Assembly (NCBI GenBank): GCA_026119855.1
Contig: JAOWBW010000303.1
Coordinates: forward strand, 186,001-250,000
DNA from: Campanula takesimana
Taxonomy: Eukaryota > Streptophyta > Magnoliopsida > Asterales > Campanulaceae
DNA: 64,000 bases
Direction of reading: 5' to 3'
Positions 24,470 to 36,754 of this stretch are shown one piece after another (position 1 is the stretch's first letter; each line of letters opens with the position of its first letter). The notes beneath the pieces were generated by a model, which worked only from the letters and a program-made list of their open reading frames with translations, was not told the origin of the DNA and made no database searches. Position numbers and translations under genes: made by a program.

Positions 24470-25156
24470 TATGCTTGCTTCTGATGGGCTCATTCGCCCT
24501 CGCTTGACTGTGATTCCAGCCTGAATCGAAAGCGGAATCGAAGCCGAAATCGGCATCAGTGAGAGCGTTGTGCGTCCCTGACATTCGTTCTTCCTCGGCT
24601 CCCCCTCTTCTTTCTTCATTCCGCTGCCAGCGTCACTATGTCAATCACCGCCGTCGTCAATGGTGGCGGTGCCGCGGCTGTTGTTGACGCTCCGACAGCC
24701 GCCGTTGGTGGAGCTGGTGACGGCCCCGCTAATAATCCACCGATCACGGAGGGGCCCACTTCCCTAACTACCAGCGTATTATGAACAGATTTCTCTCATG
24801 CTGGCTTCATCTCCCAAACTAAACCCTGACGCAAGGGCTTCAGACCTTAGGTCCCCTCATTCACAATGAAAACCCATAAAACCCACGTTATTTTTCAAAT
24901 TTTACAGAAACCCTTAAATTGTAGTAATTGTAAAATGTAAATCATAAATTGGTACATAATTAGAACATAAATTGCTAATTGAAGCAGATTTTGGACTAAA
25001 TGGACCCGCTATTTACAATCTGTAATTATAGACCGTCTCCTCCCATAATAATAAGTTGGCACTTGATTTTTACACTCTTCAGTGAATACTATTCTTGTTT
25101 GTATATTAATCGATTATAGTACAGTTGTACCAATATAATTTATTTAGAAATGTGAT
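24470..25156. other. Unassigned region with a GC-rich block
   Basis: Between 24560 and 24790 the sequence is GC-rich and, on the plus strand, opens from ATG at about 24638 into an Ala/Gly/Val-rich stretch (MSITAVVNGGGAAAVVDAP...) that stops after about 50 codons. It could be a degraded exon or LTR piece. I do not recognise it. The rest is AT-rich and featureless. Confidence 0.35.
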
Positions 25157-25164
25157 ACTACTTC

Positions 25165-25434
25165 CAGTGGCGAAGCCAGGATTTTTCAGGAAGGGGGTCA
25201 AAGTTGTTCGTGGAATAAGTATTATAGTTGAGGCTACAATTTTAGTATACAAGGGGGTCAAAATAAAAATTTAGTCCATTTTTTTCTCAAAATTAAGGGG
25301 GTCAAAATGAGTATATTTATCATTTTTAGTAGTAAAATGTCAATTTTTAAAATTTTGAAGGTACTAAAATTGACACGTTCGAAAATTCAAGGGGGTCGAC
25401 CGACCCCCTTGGCTTAGCCTTAGCTTCGTCAGTG
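25165..25434. mobile_element. hAT MITE, 270 bp
   Basis: Ends cagtggcgaagcc and cttcgtcagtg, with the perfect 8-bp TSD actacttc (25157-25164 and 25435-25442). Interior repeats of 'agggggtcaaa' and gggtcgaccgaccc. Confidence 0.85.
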
Positions 25435-25859
25435 ACTACTTCTATCCCTAATTAAGTGTCCAAATTTTATTTTAAAAGACATCTGAAATTCTCAACTTCT
25501 TGTACAATTTGGTGGCAAAGATTCATATATAATCTTGTAATCTCATTTCCAAACATTTAGTTTTGCACTTTTAAAGAGACCGGTGAAATTTTTTTTGAAA
25601 AAAAAAAACATTTAGAGACAAAGTTATGTTAAAAAAAAGACACTCATTTTGAGACAAAAAATTCTTGAAAATAGACAAATAAAATAAAAGAGAAAATGCG
25701 TTTTTCTATAAATATAAATAAATGTCGCAGTTAGAATTGTTTGTCAACTCAATTCACGTGGAACTTTCGAGAATCCATTGATATAAACAGAGGAAGAAGT
25801 AAAAATATATCTCCTTGCAATTATGGATGCATGCATTTACAACATAAAAGCAGAAAAAA

Positions 25860-25890
<31 letters not shown>

Positions 25891-25997
25891 GAAAACACAA
25901 AGCCGCAATCACGTCAATTTATTAGTACTAGTTAATAAATTGATGATTCAGGCCTCCTTCAGATCATGGTGTCCAAAATCCCAAGAAACTTCACTGA
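25435..25997. other. Intergenic, downstream of ABCB copy B
   Basis: AT-rich with long A runs (25855-25880). It presumably includes the copy B 3' UTR. A degenerate MITE-like block (tctatccctaattaagtgtcc ... gagacaaagttatg) is possible. No gene. Confidence 0.4.
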
Positions 25998-28900
25998 CTA
26001 ATTGCTTATATCATTAGAGTTTGGGCTTCTTTGCAGACTAACAAGTGAATAATAACTCCCTTTAGGCCCTTTAGCTATCAGTGAAGAATGAGTCCCTCTT
26101 TCCACCACCTTCCCTTTGTCCAAAACCGCGATCATATCACAATTCTGTATAGTACTCAGCCTATGCGCAACCACTACACTAGTCCTCCCCACCATCACGT
26201 GCTCTAACGCGTCTTGAACCACCTTCTCCGACTGACTGTCGAGTGCACTCGTAGCCTCGTCCAACAACAATATCGCTGGATTTTTCAATATGGCACGGGC
26301 TATTGCAATACGCTGCTTCTGCCCTCCTGAGAGCTGTAATCCCCTGTCTCCACACCATGTGTTGTACCCGTCCTTCAGTCCTGCGATGAAATCGTGAGCG
26401 TTGGCTGCTTTCGCTGCTTCGATGATCTCTGTCTCGTCAGTGTCGTCAGAAGCTCCGTATATTATGTTTTCACGAACCGTGCCTGCGAATAATGCTGGTT
26501 CTTGGCTGACAAGTGCAATGTGTTTCCTCAACGACCTAAGGTGGTAGGATTTAATATCCCTACCGTCGATTCTCACTACGCCGTTTGTTGGATCGTAAAA
26601 TCTCTCGATTAAACCGATGATGGTTGACTTTCCGGACCCACTATGTCCTACCAAAGCTGTCGACTTACCCGCTTCAATCTTCATCGAAAAGCCTTTGAAG
26701 ATCATCACGTCCGGCCTAGCAGGGTAAGCAAAGTCAACATCACGTAAGTCAACATTTCCAATTATCTTCTCGCCTTTGTTACCCTCATGATCTTCAGGCT
26801 CGATATGCGTGTACCGATCCAACACAGCAAAGACTGACGCAACTGCATCCGAACCTTTAGCAAGGTCATTAGTCATAGTCCCAGCATCAGCAATCACCCG
26901 CCCGGTACTCATCAATATCATAAAAGTTTGAAAAAGAGCCTTTGATCCAATATATCCTTGCGAAATAAGTTCCCCTCCGTACCAAAACCCTAAAGCCCAA
27001 GTAAGAGCCATAAGGCTTTGAGAAGTACCTAGTCCGATGCCAGCAAACCATGACTGTCGGATGCTTTCCTTCATCGGGTTTTGCTGTGCTTGCTCGAGTA
27101 GTTTCAGAATCCGAGCTTGAGAGGAGAATGCTGTGACGGTACGGAGATTTGAAACGGCTTCAGCAGAAAGCTTACTGCTTTCATCTTGGGCCTTCATTGC
27201 CTTCTCTGACATGTTCTTGAGCAACACGCGTTTGCAGTAGAAGCAAACGATGATTAGGGGCTGGACCGCTATCATGACCAAGGCAAGTCGCCACGCAATC
27301 ACCAGGCCCATGGTACAAGCGACCGTAACCGCTGAAATCGTTTGTACCACCAATGCCATTCGATCCCCAAGCAACGATCTCACCTACAAATTAATTTAAT
27401 TACCATAAATTTTACGTGCTAGGAAAGTGTTACTCCCTCCGTCCCAAAATGATAGTCCCGTTTGACTTTCAAATATTTTAAGGTTACATTATAAGTTTTG
27501 AAAAATCAGTGATTTTGAATCCCTAATTTTGAAAATGGGACTAACTTTCTGGGACAAACAAAAAAGGGAAATGAAACTGTCATTTTGGGACAGAGGGATT
27601 TCAACAATATAATGATCAGTATCTAAACATACCACATTGGCATCTTTGGCAAGCCTAGAGCAAATGGCACCGCTAGAATTTTCATCCTTATCAAACCAGC
27701 CAATCTCGAAAGTCAAGATTTTGGTCAACATTCTCTCCCTAATTCTCTTTGTCAAATACTCTCCCATGGCAGCAAAATTGTAATGCTGCAGTATACTAAT
27801 TACTAGGGAGAAGACTGCCAAACCCGCAAAGCACAATGCATAAAATCTCGTCTTGGACTTGATCTCATCATGATCGGGCAAGAAATAGACCGATATCATG
27901 GACCCCATCGCAAATGCATACAAAGGCTGAATCGCACCAAACAGAAAGGCACTGAAGCTCCCCAATGCAGCTTGTTTCCATTCAGGTAGATTCATAGCCA
28001 ACAGCCTCTTAAATGATGGAACCGGAAGAACATCATCATTTGGAGGAGGTGTTGACTTCTCTGCTCCTCCATTGACCGAATTAGCCGAACTAGTTCGGCT
28101 CAAAATCGATAATCTCCTGCTGCTCGTGCTACGGATATCAGCTTGGTTTCCGATTAAGTTAGAAGAGCTAGGAAGAGCGAGTCCGTCCCCATTTTTCTCG
28201 GTTTGTTGGAGACGGACGAGAGAAGTGTAAACGGCATTTTCGTCCTGAATAAGTTCGTCGTGTGAGCCAGTTTCGATGACCTGGCCGTTCTGGACGACGG
28301 CGATGAGGTCAGCGTTACGGATAGTGGAGAGGCGGTGGGCAATGATGATGGTGGTGCGGCCCACAGAAGCTTGGTCGAGTGCATCCTGGACCACTTTTTC
28401 AGACTCGGAGTCGAGGGCGCTGGTTGCCTCATCTAGTAGGAGTATACGAGGTGACTTGATTATTGCACGTGCAATCGCTATTCTTTGTTTTTGTCCCCCT
28501 GACATTTGAACACCCCCTTCACCTACCTGCAGATCGATAAGTGAAAAAAATAAAGAACATTGTTTACTATTCCAGATAAATTGAGTAAATTGTGGATCAA
28601 ATAATTGAATTAACAAAAAGAATTAGCAGTCTGGAAACCTATTAAGTGATACTATTTGACAGCTAGGATACTTTAGTAAGTATAACATTCCTCTGTCCCA
28701 AAATGGTCGTCCTATTCCTATATATTGTTTATCCCAAAAAGTTAGTCTCATTTCTAAAATTAAGGCTCTAAATCACTGAAGTTCCAAAACTTATAATTTA
28801 ACCTTAAAAGATTTGAAAAGTCAAACGAGACTATAGTTTTGAGACGGAGGGAGTAGGATCTGAAACATCTTTTTTGTACTATTTCCTACTACTTCCTGCA

Positions 28901-30435
28901 CAATGAGGTCAAGATTTGACCATGTTAGATCTAGCACACTCTGAACGATGAGATGAGTTTGCCAGCTCGTCAAGCAAGGGATATCAAGAAGGAATAATTA
29001 AGGAGGATCCGGATCCAAAAAAAATACTCCCTCCGTCTCAGACTAAGGTTCTTACTTTTCTTTTTGGTTTGTCCCAGACTAAGGTTCTTAGTTGCTTTAT
29101 TACCTAAAATGAACAATGGGACCCACTTGTCATTCTCACAACAAAAACTCTCTACCCACTTTATCTCTCCTACTTTCTCTTACTTACTTTTTCATACTCA
29201 CAATATTTACTTTTTCTTAATCTCCGTATAAAGTAAAACTAAGAACCTTTGTCCGGGATGGAGGGAGTACTACCTTTATTTCTAATAAGTAATACAGTAC
29301 TATAATGTGGTTCTCACAACAATTCCAGATATGTCGTTTTTTGTGGATATGCAAATCATGTACTATTTGAGTTGTTTTTACCTTAACTGACAAACAAAGC
29401 GTGTTCTGGAGCAGGTAGCATTAGCTGGAAAAATTATGATTTAAGTATCTCTTAACAACTTCAAGTAGATTAATTTAATATGTTCAGACCATGACTAAAC
29501 ATTTAATTTATTTTCCCAGCCAGTGGACCTAATACATTTCTCGTCCGTAGTTGTTTGACCATAAGAAGGGTAATATCGGAATTATATTAGTCCGTGTTTT
29601 TTTTTAAAAAAAAAAAAAAAAAGACACAACACAAGTAGCAACAGAACAAACCTGAGTGTCATAGCCCTGAGGCAACTGACAAATGAAGTTATGAGCATTA
29701 GAAGCTTTTGAAGCTGCAATAACTTGGTCCATATCAGCGTCTTCTTTGCCGAAAAGTATGTTCTCTTTAATAGACGTAGCAAATAAAGCCGGTTCTTGAC
29801 TCACCAGCCCCATCTGCAACCTCAGCCACTTGATCTGAATCTTATCTATTCCCACCCCATCAACTAATATTTCACCCCCCACCGGGTCATAAAACCTCTG
29901 CAACAAAGCTATCACCGTTGATTTCCCGGACCCACTCCCGCCCACCAGTGCCACCATTAAACCGGCGGGCACCTTTAAGTTGAAGTCCTTAAATATTGTG
30001 CTCTCGGGGCGTGATGGATAGGCAAATTCAACGTGCTTGAATTCTACCTCACCGGAAATGTTGGGAAGAATCTGGCCGTCCATGTTGTCGGAGTCTATTT
30101 TCGGGACCCGGTTTATTACTTCTAGTATGCGCTCACTGGCTGCCATTGCTTCTGATACATGCCTCACCGTGGATAATCCGGAACCCAATGATCTGATCAA
30201 TATGTACAGTGACTATTTTGTTAAGGGTAACAAAAAACAAACGACATGCACACAGTTAATTACTTACTACCTCCGTCCCAAAATGAATGTCCCAAAAAAA
30301 TTAAAATTTGCTCTTGATCAAGAGCAAATTTGAAAAAAAAAAAATGGACATTCATTTTGAGACGGATGGAGTACTAGTTTCCAAAAATGTGACTTCACTA
30401 CATAGTCAATTTCTCAACTTATTTACTTTATAGGT

Positions 30436-30471
<36 letters not shown>

Positions 30472-32214
30472 ATTATTTGTGTGTGTACACACACAGACAC
30501 ACACTTGGCCGCACAATACCCCTAACAACTAATATTAATTAATTTTTGTTAATGTTAATCAAAGTTTCAGTGAGTTGTCTTACAGCAAAATGGTATCAAA
30601 TTGGCATCACCAGACTATGACGAGCGAATTGTAACGTCATGACCATAACTAGAATAATAAGAAAAGGAGAAAGCAATCCGTAAATAAAGGATGGAACAAA
30701 GTCAGCTTATGTAGGCAGTATACCCAAACAAAAAATCCAAAACAATTTCTGTTAATCCCACTTTTCTTCAACACAGTGTTTGTTATGCTTTTTCTATTCC
30801 CCATCCTTTTCTCTTTATCTTGATCATTTTCCCGAGAAAAAGAAATTTGAAAAAAAAATATAGTAATTAAAATGGACCCTCGATTTAGTGGTAAAATAGT
30901 GAAAATATGCTGAGAAAGAGTTGAGAAACTTACAGTCCACCGATTGCGATGGCAACACCAGCTGCAAAAACAGTGCCTCCCTGAGCTCCATGATACATGA
31001 CCAATCTGCTACCGTAAAATGACATAAACGCCCAAATCGCAAAAACAATACCATTGCTACCAATGGCCAACCCTTTTGCCAACCCTTGCTTTAATCCCAA
31101 TTTGACAGTTCCTTGAAGAGCTGCAGAGTATTCGGACACGGTTTTATGTTCTCCTACAAACGAATAAACTGTCCTGACCGAAGAAATAGCTTGTTCTGCA
31201 ATTGTATTGGCCTTATTGTACTCATCTCTAATCTTTCGCGCAATACTCATTAGAGCTCGTCCGTACATCAAACCAGGGATAACTAAAAGCAACACAAATG
31301 GAAAACCGACTATTGCTAGTCTCCATAACATAGCAAATGCTACTACATATGCCCCTATAAATGTTGCCACATTCATCAAAAATGTTGGTACCTACAATTT
31401 TTTAAAAAAAAATCAATCACATAAATTGGTCGAAATGAAATTCTTTCTAGTGACAAATCTGACCAATCAAATCCGAAACCGACCTTTTCGCTGATGACTT
31501 CTTGTATGAGAATACCATCATTAGAAACACTGGTAATGACCTCGGCAGTGCTAGTGACATGCAGATCAAAATAGCCAACTTCTTGCCTTAATATTGCTTT
31601 CAAATATCTTGCCCTTGATCTTGATGCTTGTCTTTCTGCTGTTCTTGCCCAACAATATCCCTCTGCACCCACAAATTCATATAATAAATACCAAAAACAC
31701 ATTACAAAAGGAGGGAAAATTAAGAAAAACAACAAATTAAAAAGAGGGAAAATATATGGAAAAAAAAAAAACCCACCAAGGAAACAAGCTACCCATATTC
31801 CACAAGCCAAGTAACACAATAAAACTGCATTCTGTACCAAAAACAGCAAAAATAAAAACAATTAAAACCAATTACTTGCACATAAAAAATTACAAAAACG
31901 AAATCAAGAATATGCTTTTTCAGCTAGTTAGGGCAGAGGTGGCGTTACAAAAATGAAAAATAACGGACACATACCTTGTTGATAGAATCAATGAATTTAG
32001 CCATGGTTACAGAGCCGGAGGAGCCGATTTCGTTCATGAGCTGACTGGTGACAAGCAACATCACCGGCAAGGAAACGCCGTCGCCGGCGGCGCCGAGAAA
32101 CCCGAGAGTCATTAATATCAAATCAAACCTGTCAGCATGCATGAAAATGGATAAAACAGACCCATTTCCTTTTTTCTTCGTCTGGGTCTCTTTCCTCTTT
32201 CCATCTCTACCCAT
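25998..32214 (-). CDS. ABC transporter B family (MDR/PGP), ABCB15-like, intact copy B
   Basis: Full-size exporter (TMD-NBD-TMD-NBD) of the plasma membrane. Exons: complement(join(25998..27383,27633..28526,29652..30192,30934..31391,31484..31662,31777..31831,31975..32214)). They sum to 3753 bp, 1250 aa, uninterrupted. NBD1 has Walker A GGSGSGKST near residue 394, signature MSGGQKQRIA near 499 and Walker B ILLLDEATSALD near 519. NBD2 has GHSGSGKST near 1035, LSGGQKQRIA near 1140 and Walker B near 1163. The first transmembrane bundle includes IVGFPFVLLLVIPGLMYGRA. The sequence resembles the Arabidopsis ABCB15/16/17/18/22 cluster, of which some members are linked to auxin transport; substrate here is unknown. 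NBD1 reads VGEGGVQMSGGQ where A has VGERGVQ. Stowaway insertions sit in introns only. Confidence 0.94.
27433..27599. mobile_element. Stowaway MITE in an intron of ABCB copy B
   Basis: Starts ctccctccgtccc after TA and ends gggacagaggga. Pseudogene A has the empty site (aagtgttatttcag, about 13988), so it inserted after the duplication or was lost from A. Confidence 0.75.
28687..28853. mobile_element. Stowaway MITE in an intron of ABCB copy B
   Basis: Ends cctctgtccc and gagacggagggag, then TA. Pseudogene A is uninterrupted here (agtataataggatctgg, about 15205). Confidence 0.7.
29027..29267. mobile_element. Stowaway MITE in an intron of ABCB copy B
   Basis: Ends ctccctccgtctc and gggatggagggag with TA on both sides. 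Absent from the matching place in copy A (ggatccaaaaaggtacc, about 15800). Confidence 0.8.
30270..30371. mobile_element. Short palindromic Stowaway MITE in an intron of copy B
   Basis: About 102 bp, ends ctccgtcccaaaatgaatg and cattcattttgagacgg, nearly a perfect hairpin. Copy A lacks it (ggacactagtttcc, about 16788). Confidence 0.7.
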
Positions 32215-32380
32215 CTTTCTTACCTAGCTCTGAATTTACACTTGGATGGATAGTCAAAATTCTGCTTTCTTATGTTTGTTGGAATTTAAGGTTGCCGGGG
32301 GTGTACTAAATGAAGTGTCGATTGTATAACGTTGGGCGGTTAGTAATGAAATCAAGTTAATGTTCATGAATGTGTGTGGG

Positions 32381-32389
32381 CATATATAG
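32381..32389 (-). promoter_or_regulatory. Putative TATA box of ABCB copy B
   Basis: Minus strand ctatatatg, about 170 bp before the ATG at 32214, in a block conserved with copy A (19617-19625). Confidence 0.5.
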
Positions 32390-32536
32390 TGGAGGGGTTG
32401 GGGGAACTATTTGCGGCGAGTCTTTATTTATTAATAATGGATTTGGATCAAGTCAGGCATTGCTTTCTGTTGCTAACGTTAAAAAGGTTCGTTCCCCACT
32501 TGTATTCTAAATACTCCCTTCGTCCCAAAATACATA

Positions 32537-33044
32537 CTCCCTCCGTCCTACCTCAATTGAGATCTAAGAGGTGAGCACAATAACTAAGGAAAAAGAATAA
32601 AATAAAGAAAATGTGTGGTAGTTAACGAAGAGAAAGAATGAGTGGGGTTAATCAGGGGCGGACCTAGGAAGGCCCTTTCGGGGGCCGCGGCCCCGTTTGA
32701 TTTTTTTTTTTTTTTTTTTTTACAAGTGCAATTTTTTGTAAAAGTTAAGGGTGTTAGTGCAATTTAGTAAACTTTGCCCCCTTGGATGTAAAATAAAAAT
32801 ACACTAACATTTTTTTTTGCCCCCTTATGTAATTTTGCCCCCCTTTATATAAAATCCTAGGTCCGCCACTGGGTTAATAGTGGTTGATTGAATGAATTGT
32901 GTGGTGGAAAATGAAGAGGGGAGAATGAGTGGGTTGTGTAGATTGAATATAAAATTATATAAAGATTACCATTTTGAGGAGTCTCAAGTGAAGTGGGACG
33001 GACTAAAATGAAAATAAGTCTCAAGTGAGGTGGGACGGAGGGAG
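32537..33044. mobile_element. Stowaway MITE split by a hAT MITE
   Basis: Left end ctccctccgtccta after TA (32535-32536), right end gggacggagggag then TA. The interior (gagtgggttgtgtag, agtctcaagtgaggtggg) is interrupted by the element at 32653-32871. Confidence 0.75.
32653..32871. mobile_element. hAT MITE, 219 bp, nested
   Basis: Ends caggggcggacctagg and cctaggtccgccactg are 16-bp inverted repeats with one mismatch. Flanking direct repeat ggttaat (7 bp readable). Confidence 0.8.
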
Positions 33045-34735
33045 TATAGTTTAAGGGATTGATATTTGTCCCAAAATATTTGTAGTTTTGCTTTTATCTA
33101 GACATCTTTGACATTGTTTGTCAAATATACTCTTATTTATGAGGTAGTTGTCATTGTAAAAGCATTTAATTGTCTTGGTACTTGAAATATTTTAAGGGTA
33201 ATTTAGTCCATTAGACATGCATTGATTGTTTTTCTTAATTTGTGTGAATATCCTAGAACTACAAATATTTTGGGTCGAATGGAGTATTAAAATGGGGAAG
33301 CCCTCTCTTTCTTCTTATTTTTTCTATTTTTATATATAAACAACAACTTTCAATTGCATTAATAAGAAGAGGGGAGACAGCAATCCACAAACATCGGAGG
33401 CTGGGAACAAGTATAAACTTAACCAGGAATCTGATGGTCCATCCAGTTCACCGTTATCTTTTTAGCTTTTAAGTCTTCCTGTGTAAATTATCCTTTTGTT
33501 GGTAAAGTTAAGATTTCAGAAATCTTAGGATTATGAAAATGATAATTCTAATTATGTGTTGTAGTGTTTGTAATTGTATGGTCTTTCAATTTGACTGCTA
33601 AAAAAAAAATTGCATTAATAATAAAAGAGACATCACTCCAAAAAAGTTGGAGGCTCAACATAGTGGATCCATTTCTTAACCTACAACAATGACATTTCTA
33701 ATCTAAATTTTGAGACATTCAGATTCAACTCTAACTAAAACTTGAACACTGTCTCGATTCGGCAGTTACAATGTTAAGAATGTGACTTTGAAAGATAAGT
33801 CAGAATTTTGAAAAGACACAGAATAGGATGATGCAGCACCTGCACGGGCGTTCAAGTGCCTATACTCAGTCAAGCAAGAACGCATCAGAGAGCAGATTTT
33901 CTGGAGCAACTTTGCACGTGCGTCCGTAGGGAGTGCCTCGGCCGTGCACCGCTATTGCCATTGGGCCAGAAGGCGCAGAGCTTATCACCGTGAGGCTTAA
34001 TAGAATCCTATTAGAGATTTTTGTTTTTTTATACTCCCTTCGCCTTCAGAGTTTGTGCACTAACAAGTATACATACTAGTGAAAACTAGTAGCCTCCACA
34101 GAGATTAGAAGTATATAATAGTGAGCGAATAATTTGTTCACGAAAACTTACTTTTTGTAATGGTGAGCATACTTTTTAGTTTACATAAACAATTTATCAA
34201 TAAAAAAATATTTTTTTACTGTAATTACGTATCTTTGTAAACACGTACTTATAAACACACATAAATTCTAATAATTAAAATGCTATATACACATGTTGAT
34301 AATAACTTAAAATATTACATACATATGAAAAATACAATAATAACTTAAAATATTCCATACATATGAAAAATATAATAATAACTTAAAATATTACATACAT
34401 ATGAAAAACAGGTGTGCATAACATCTACTACTCCATTCTCAAAGTAAGAGTTCTACTTATTTTATTGGTACTCCCCGAAGTAAGAGTCTCGTTCCATAAA
34501 TTGAAATGATTTAATAGTGTTTTAAACACTTTAATACTTATTATAATGCTTGTGTTAATATAAAAAAAAACCATCACTACTTGTTTAGGTCCGACAACTC
34601 CTCAAGATAAGTTGTCTTGTTTCAATCGTGGTAAAAAAAAATATTTATCAGAAAGTTGATATCAAATCTGAAAATTTTCATCATATTGATATATAGCATA
34701 GTTTATTATAAACTTTCTATGGAAATTATTATATA
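33045..34735. other. Intergenic with LINE-tail debris
   Basis: At 33340-33500 and 33600-33860 the minus strand resembles the LINE/RNase H tails at 55998-56336 (shared 'attgcattaataataaaagag...' and 'attctaatctaaattttgagac.t.cagatt'). A GC-rich block at 33830-33990 and a tandem repeat at 34299-34410 follow. No gene. Confidence 0.4.
34299..34410. repeat. Three tandem copies of a ~38-bp unit
   Basis: The unit aataacttaaaatattacat...atatgaaaaa occurs at about 34301, 34338 and 34377 (spacing 37 and 39), with few substitutions. Confidence 0.75.
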
Positions 34736-34990
34736 CTCCCTCCGTTCCATAACAATGGGCACACTTTGATTTTTTTGGTCAATTGGGTCAATCTTTGACC
34801 ATAATTTTATGAATATATAGATATATATATACAATTCTAAAAATAGTTAATGATAGTATTTATAATAGTAAAACAATAACAAATTTTATAATTTCATAGA
34901 GATATTTAGATATTCATAAAATTATAGTCAAAGATTGACTCAGTTGACCAAAAAAATCAAAGTGTGTCCATTGTTATGGGACGGAGGGAG
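34736..34990. mobile_element. Stowaway MITE, strongly palindromic
   Basis: Ends ctccctccgttccataac and gttatgggacggagggag with TA on both sides. Inner arms ('caatgggcacactttgat') are complementary. Confidence 0.85.
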
Positions 34991-35363
34991 TAAATTGGTG
35001 CGACTTAGTCTATTACAAAAATTATACTCCTTCCGTCTCGGTTTAAGGTTCTTAGTTTGACTTTGCACGCATATTAAGGAATCAAGGCAAACTTGAGTAA
35101 AAAATAGTAGTTGGTGGAGGATATAATTGTCCATTCATAAAGCAAGTGGGTGAAAAGTAGTTGGGTAAGTGATGGGCTTTTTGTAATATATGAACTTTAT
35201 GAGGACAAAAATGTCCAAAACACTATTCATAAAGCAAGTGGGTAAAAAGTAGATGGGTATGTCATTTTGAAGGTTTTCACTAAAATACAATTAATACAAT
35301 GGAACGAGATTTAATGTAGTGGTAAAATTAGCAATTTTAACGCTTTAAACTACAAACGACGTA

Positions 35364-35672
35364 CTCCCTCCGGACACAAATATAAGCAAAAAAGTTGGAT
35401 TTTTTTTTTACTTAAATATAAGCAAAAAAGTTGGGTTTCAATACAAAACTCATTAAATGTAACTGTATTTAATACTATTTTACCAAAAATACCCTTAATT
35501 AATTACTCATTTTCAAATACAAGTGCACATTTATTACACATTTTAAATGAGGATATATTAGTAATTTTAACATAGTTTTATTATAAAATCAAGACAATTA
35601 ACTAATTTTAACTATTTTCTTAATATAAGTGTGATTTAAGTTAGTTTTGCTTATATTTGTGACCGGAGGTAG
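35364..35672. mobile_element. Stowaway-like MITE
   Basis: Ends ctccctccggacacaaatat and atatttgtgaccggaggtag with flanking TA. The variant terminus ccgg replaces cgtc. Confidence 0.7.
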
Positions 35673-35966
35673 TATATTTTAAATAAAATTTGACTCTCAA
35701 AACAACATTTATTTTAAAACGAAGGGAGTACACCCAAGCATACAACTAACCCCTACGTGGTAATTAATGACGATCTGTGTGATTCAATATTATACTACTC
35801 CTCTTTATATTAGGTTAGGCTCTACTTCTGCAGTTCTGCATTACCACTAATATCAATTGAGCATCTCAATATGGTATAAATTCTGCTCGATGGTATATGT
35901 ATGTACCCCTCCGTCCAGTAAATAGTCCCACATTTTTATCATCAATTTGATTAATTTTAACTATTA

Positions 35967-36222
35967 CTCCCTCTGTTTAAAAAGATAGTTCACTTTAGAT
36001 TTTTGACGGTCAACACATGTGAACTTTGATTAAAGATTATTATCAATCTAATTATCTCAATGAAATTTTAAAAGTTGTCATTGATAAATCACTTGATGAT
36101 TAATCAATAACAAGTTTTAAAATTTCACAAGGATGGTTAGATTGACATTTATATTTACTCAAAGTTCACCTGTATTGACCATCAAAAATTAAAAGTGAAC
36201 CATCTTTCTGGGACGAAGGGAG
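35967..36222. mobile_element. Stowaway-like MITE
   Basis: Ends ctccctctgtttaaaaagat and atctttctgggacgaagggag with TA. Fullest copy of the family also seen at 1-170 and around 22500-22670. Confidence 0.75.
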
Positions 36223-36754
36223 TACTAAATAAGGATTAATTTAGTTATGTTAAGAAAAAAATTATAAATATTAATAGTGCATAAATAATAAATTTAAAAT
36301 TTTATTTAAATAATTATTTTTCTAAACTTTTAACTAAAATTGATTGAATTTATTACTAAAAAAATGGAACTACTTTAATGGGGGAGCGCGTATGGACTAC
36401 TCCCTCCGTCCGAGACCAATGGGTACAAAAAAAAATCTAGCACGAGAATTAAGGAAAGTGTTAGTATCGTGAGCATGAAAAGTGAGTAGGAGAGAGAAAG
36501 TGTTAGTGTTGTGAGTATAAGTAAGTAGAAGAGAGAATGAGTTGGAGGAATAGTAAAGAGTTTTACTATCTATATCTATATAATGGCATAAGTGAACTTA
36601 ACACACTTACTAAACATGGCAATTTGGCGCCAAAAACATATTTCTATGAATAGCAACTTTTGATGAAACATCATTAAATGTATGTTTTTGTATTAAACAT
36701 ACCAATTAAATAAAGCATTGAAAATAACAGTATTTATTACATTTAATAAATATT

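Noticed and set aside
34299..34410. CRISPR-like array
   Set aside because: Three direct tandem units without spacers in a plant genome; a simple tandem repeat.
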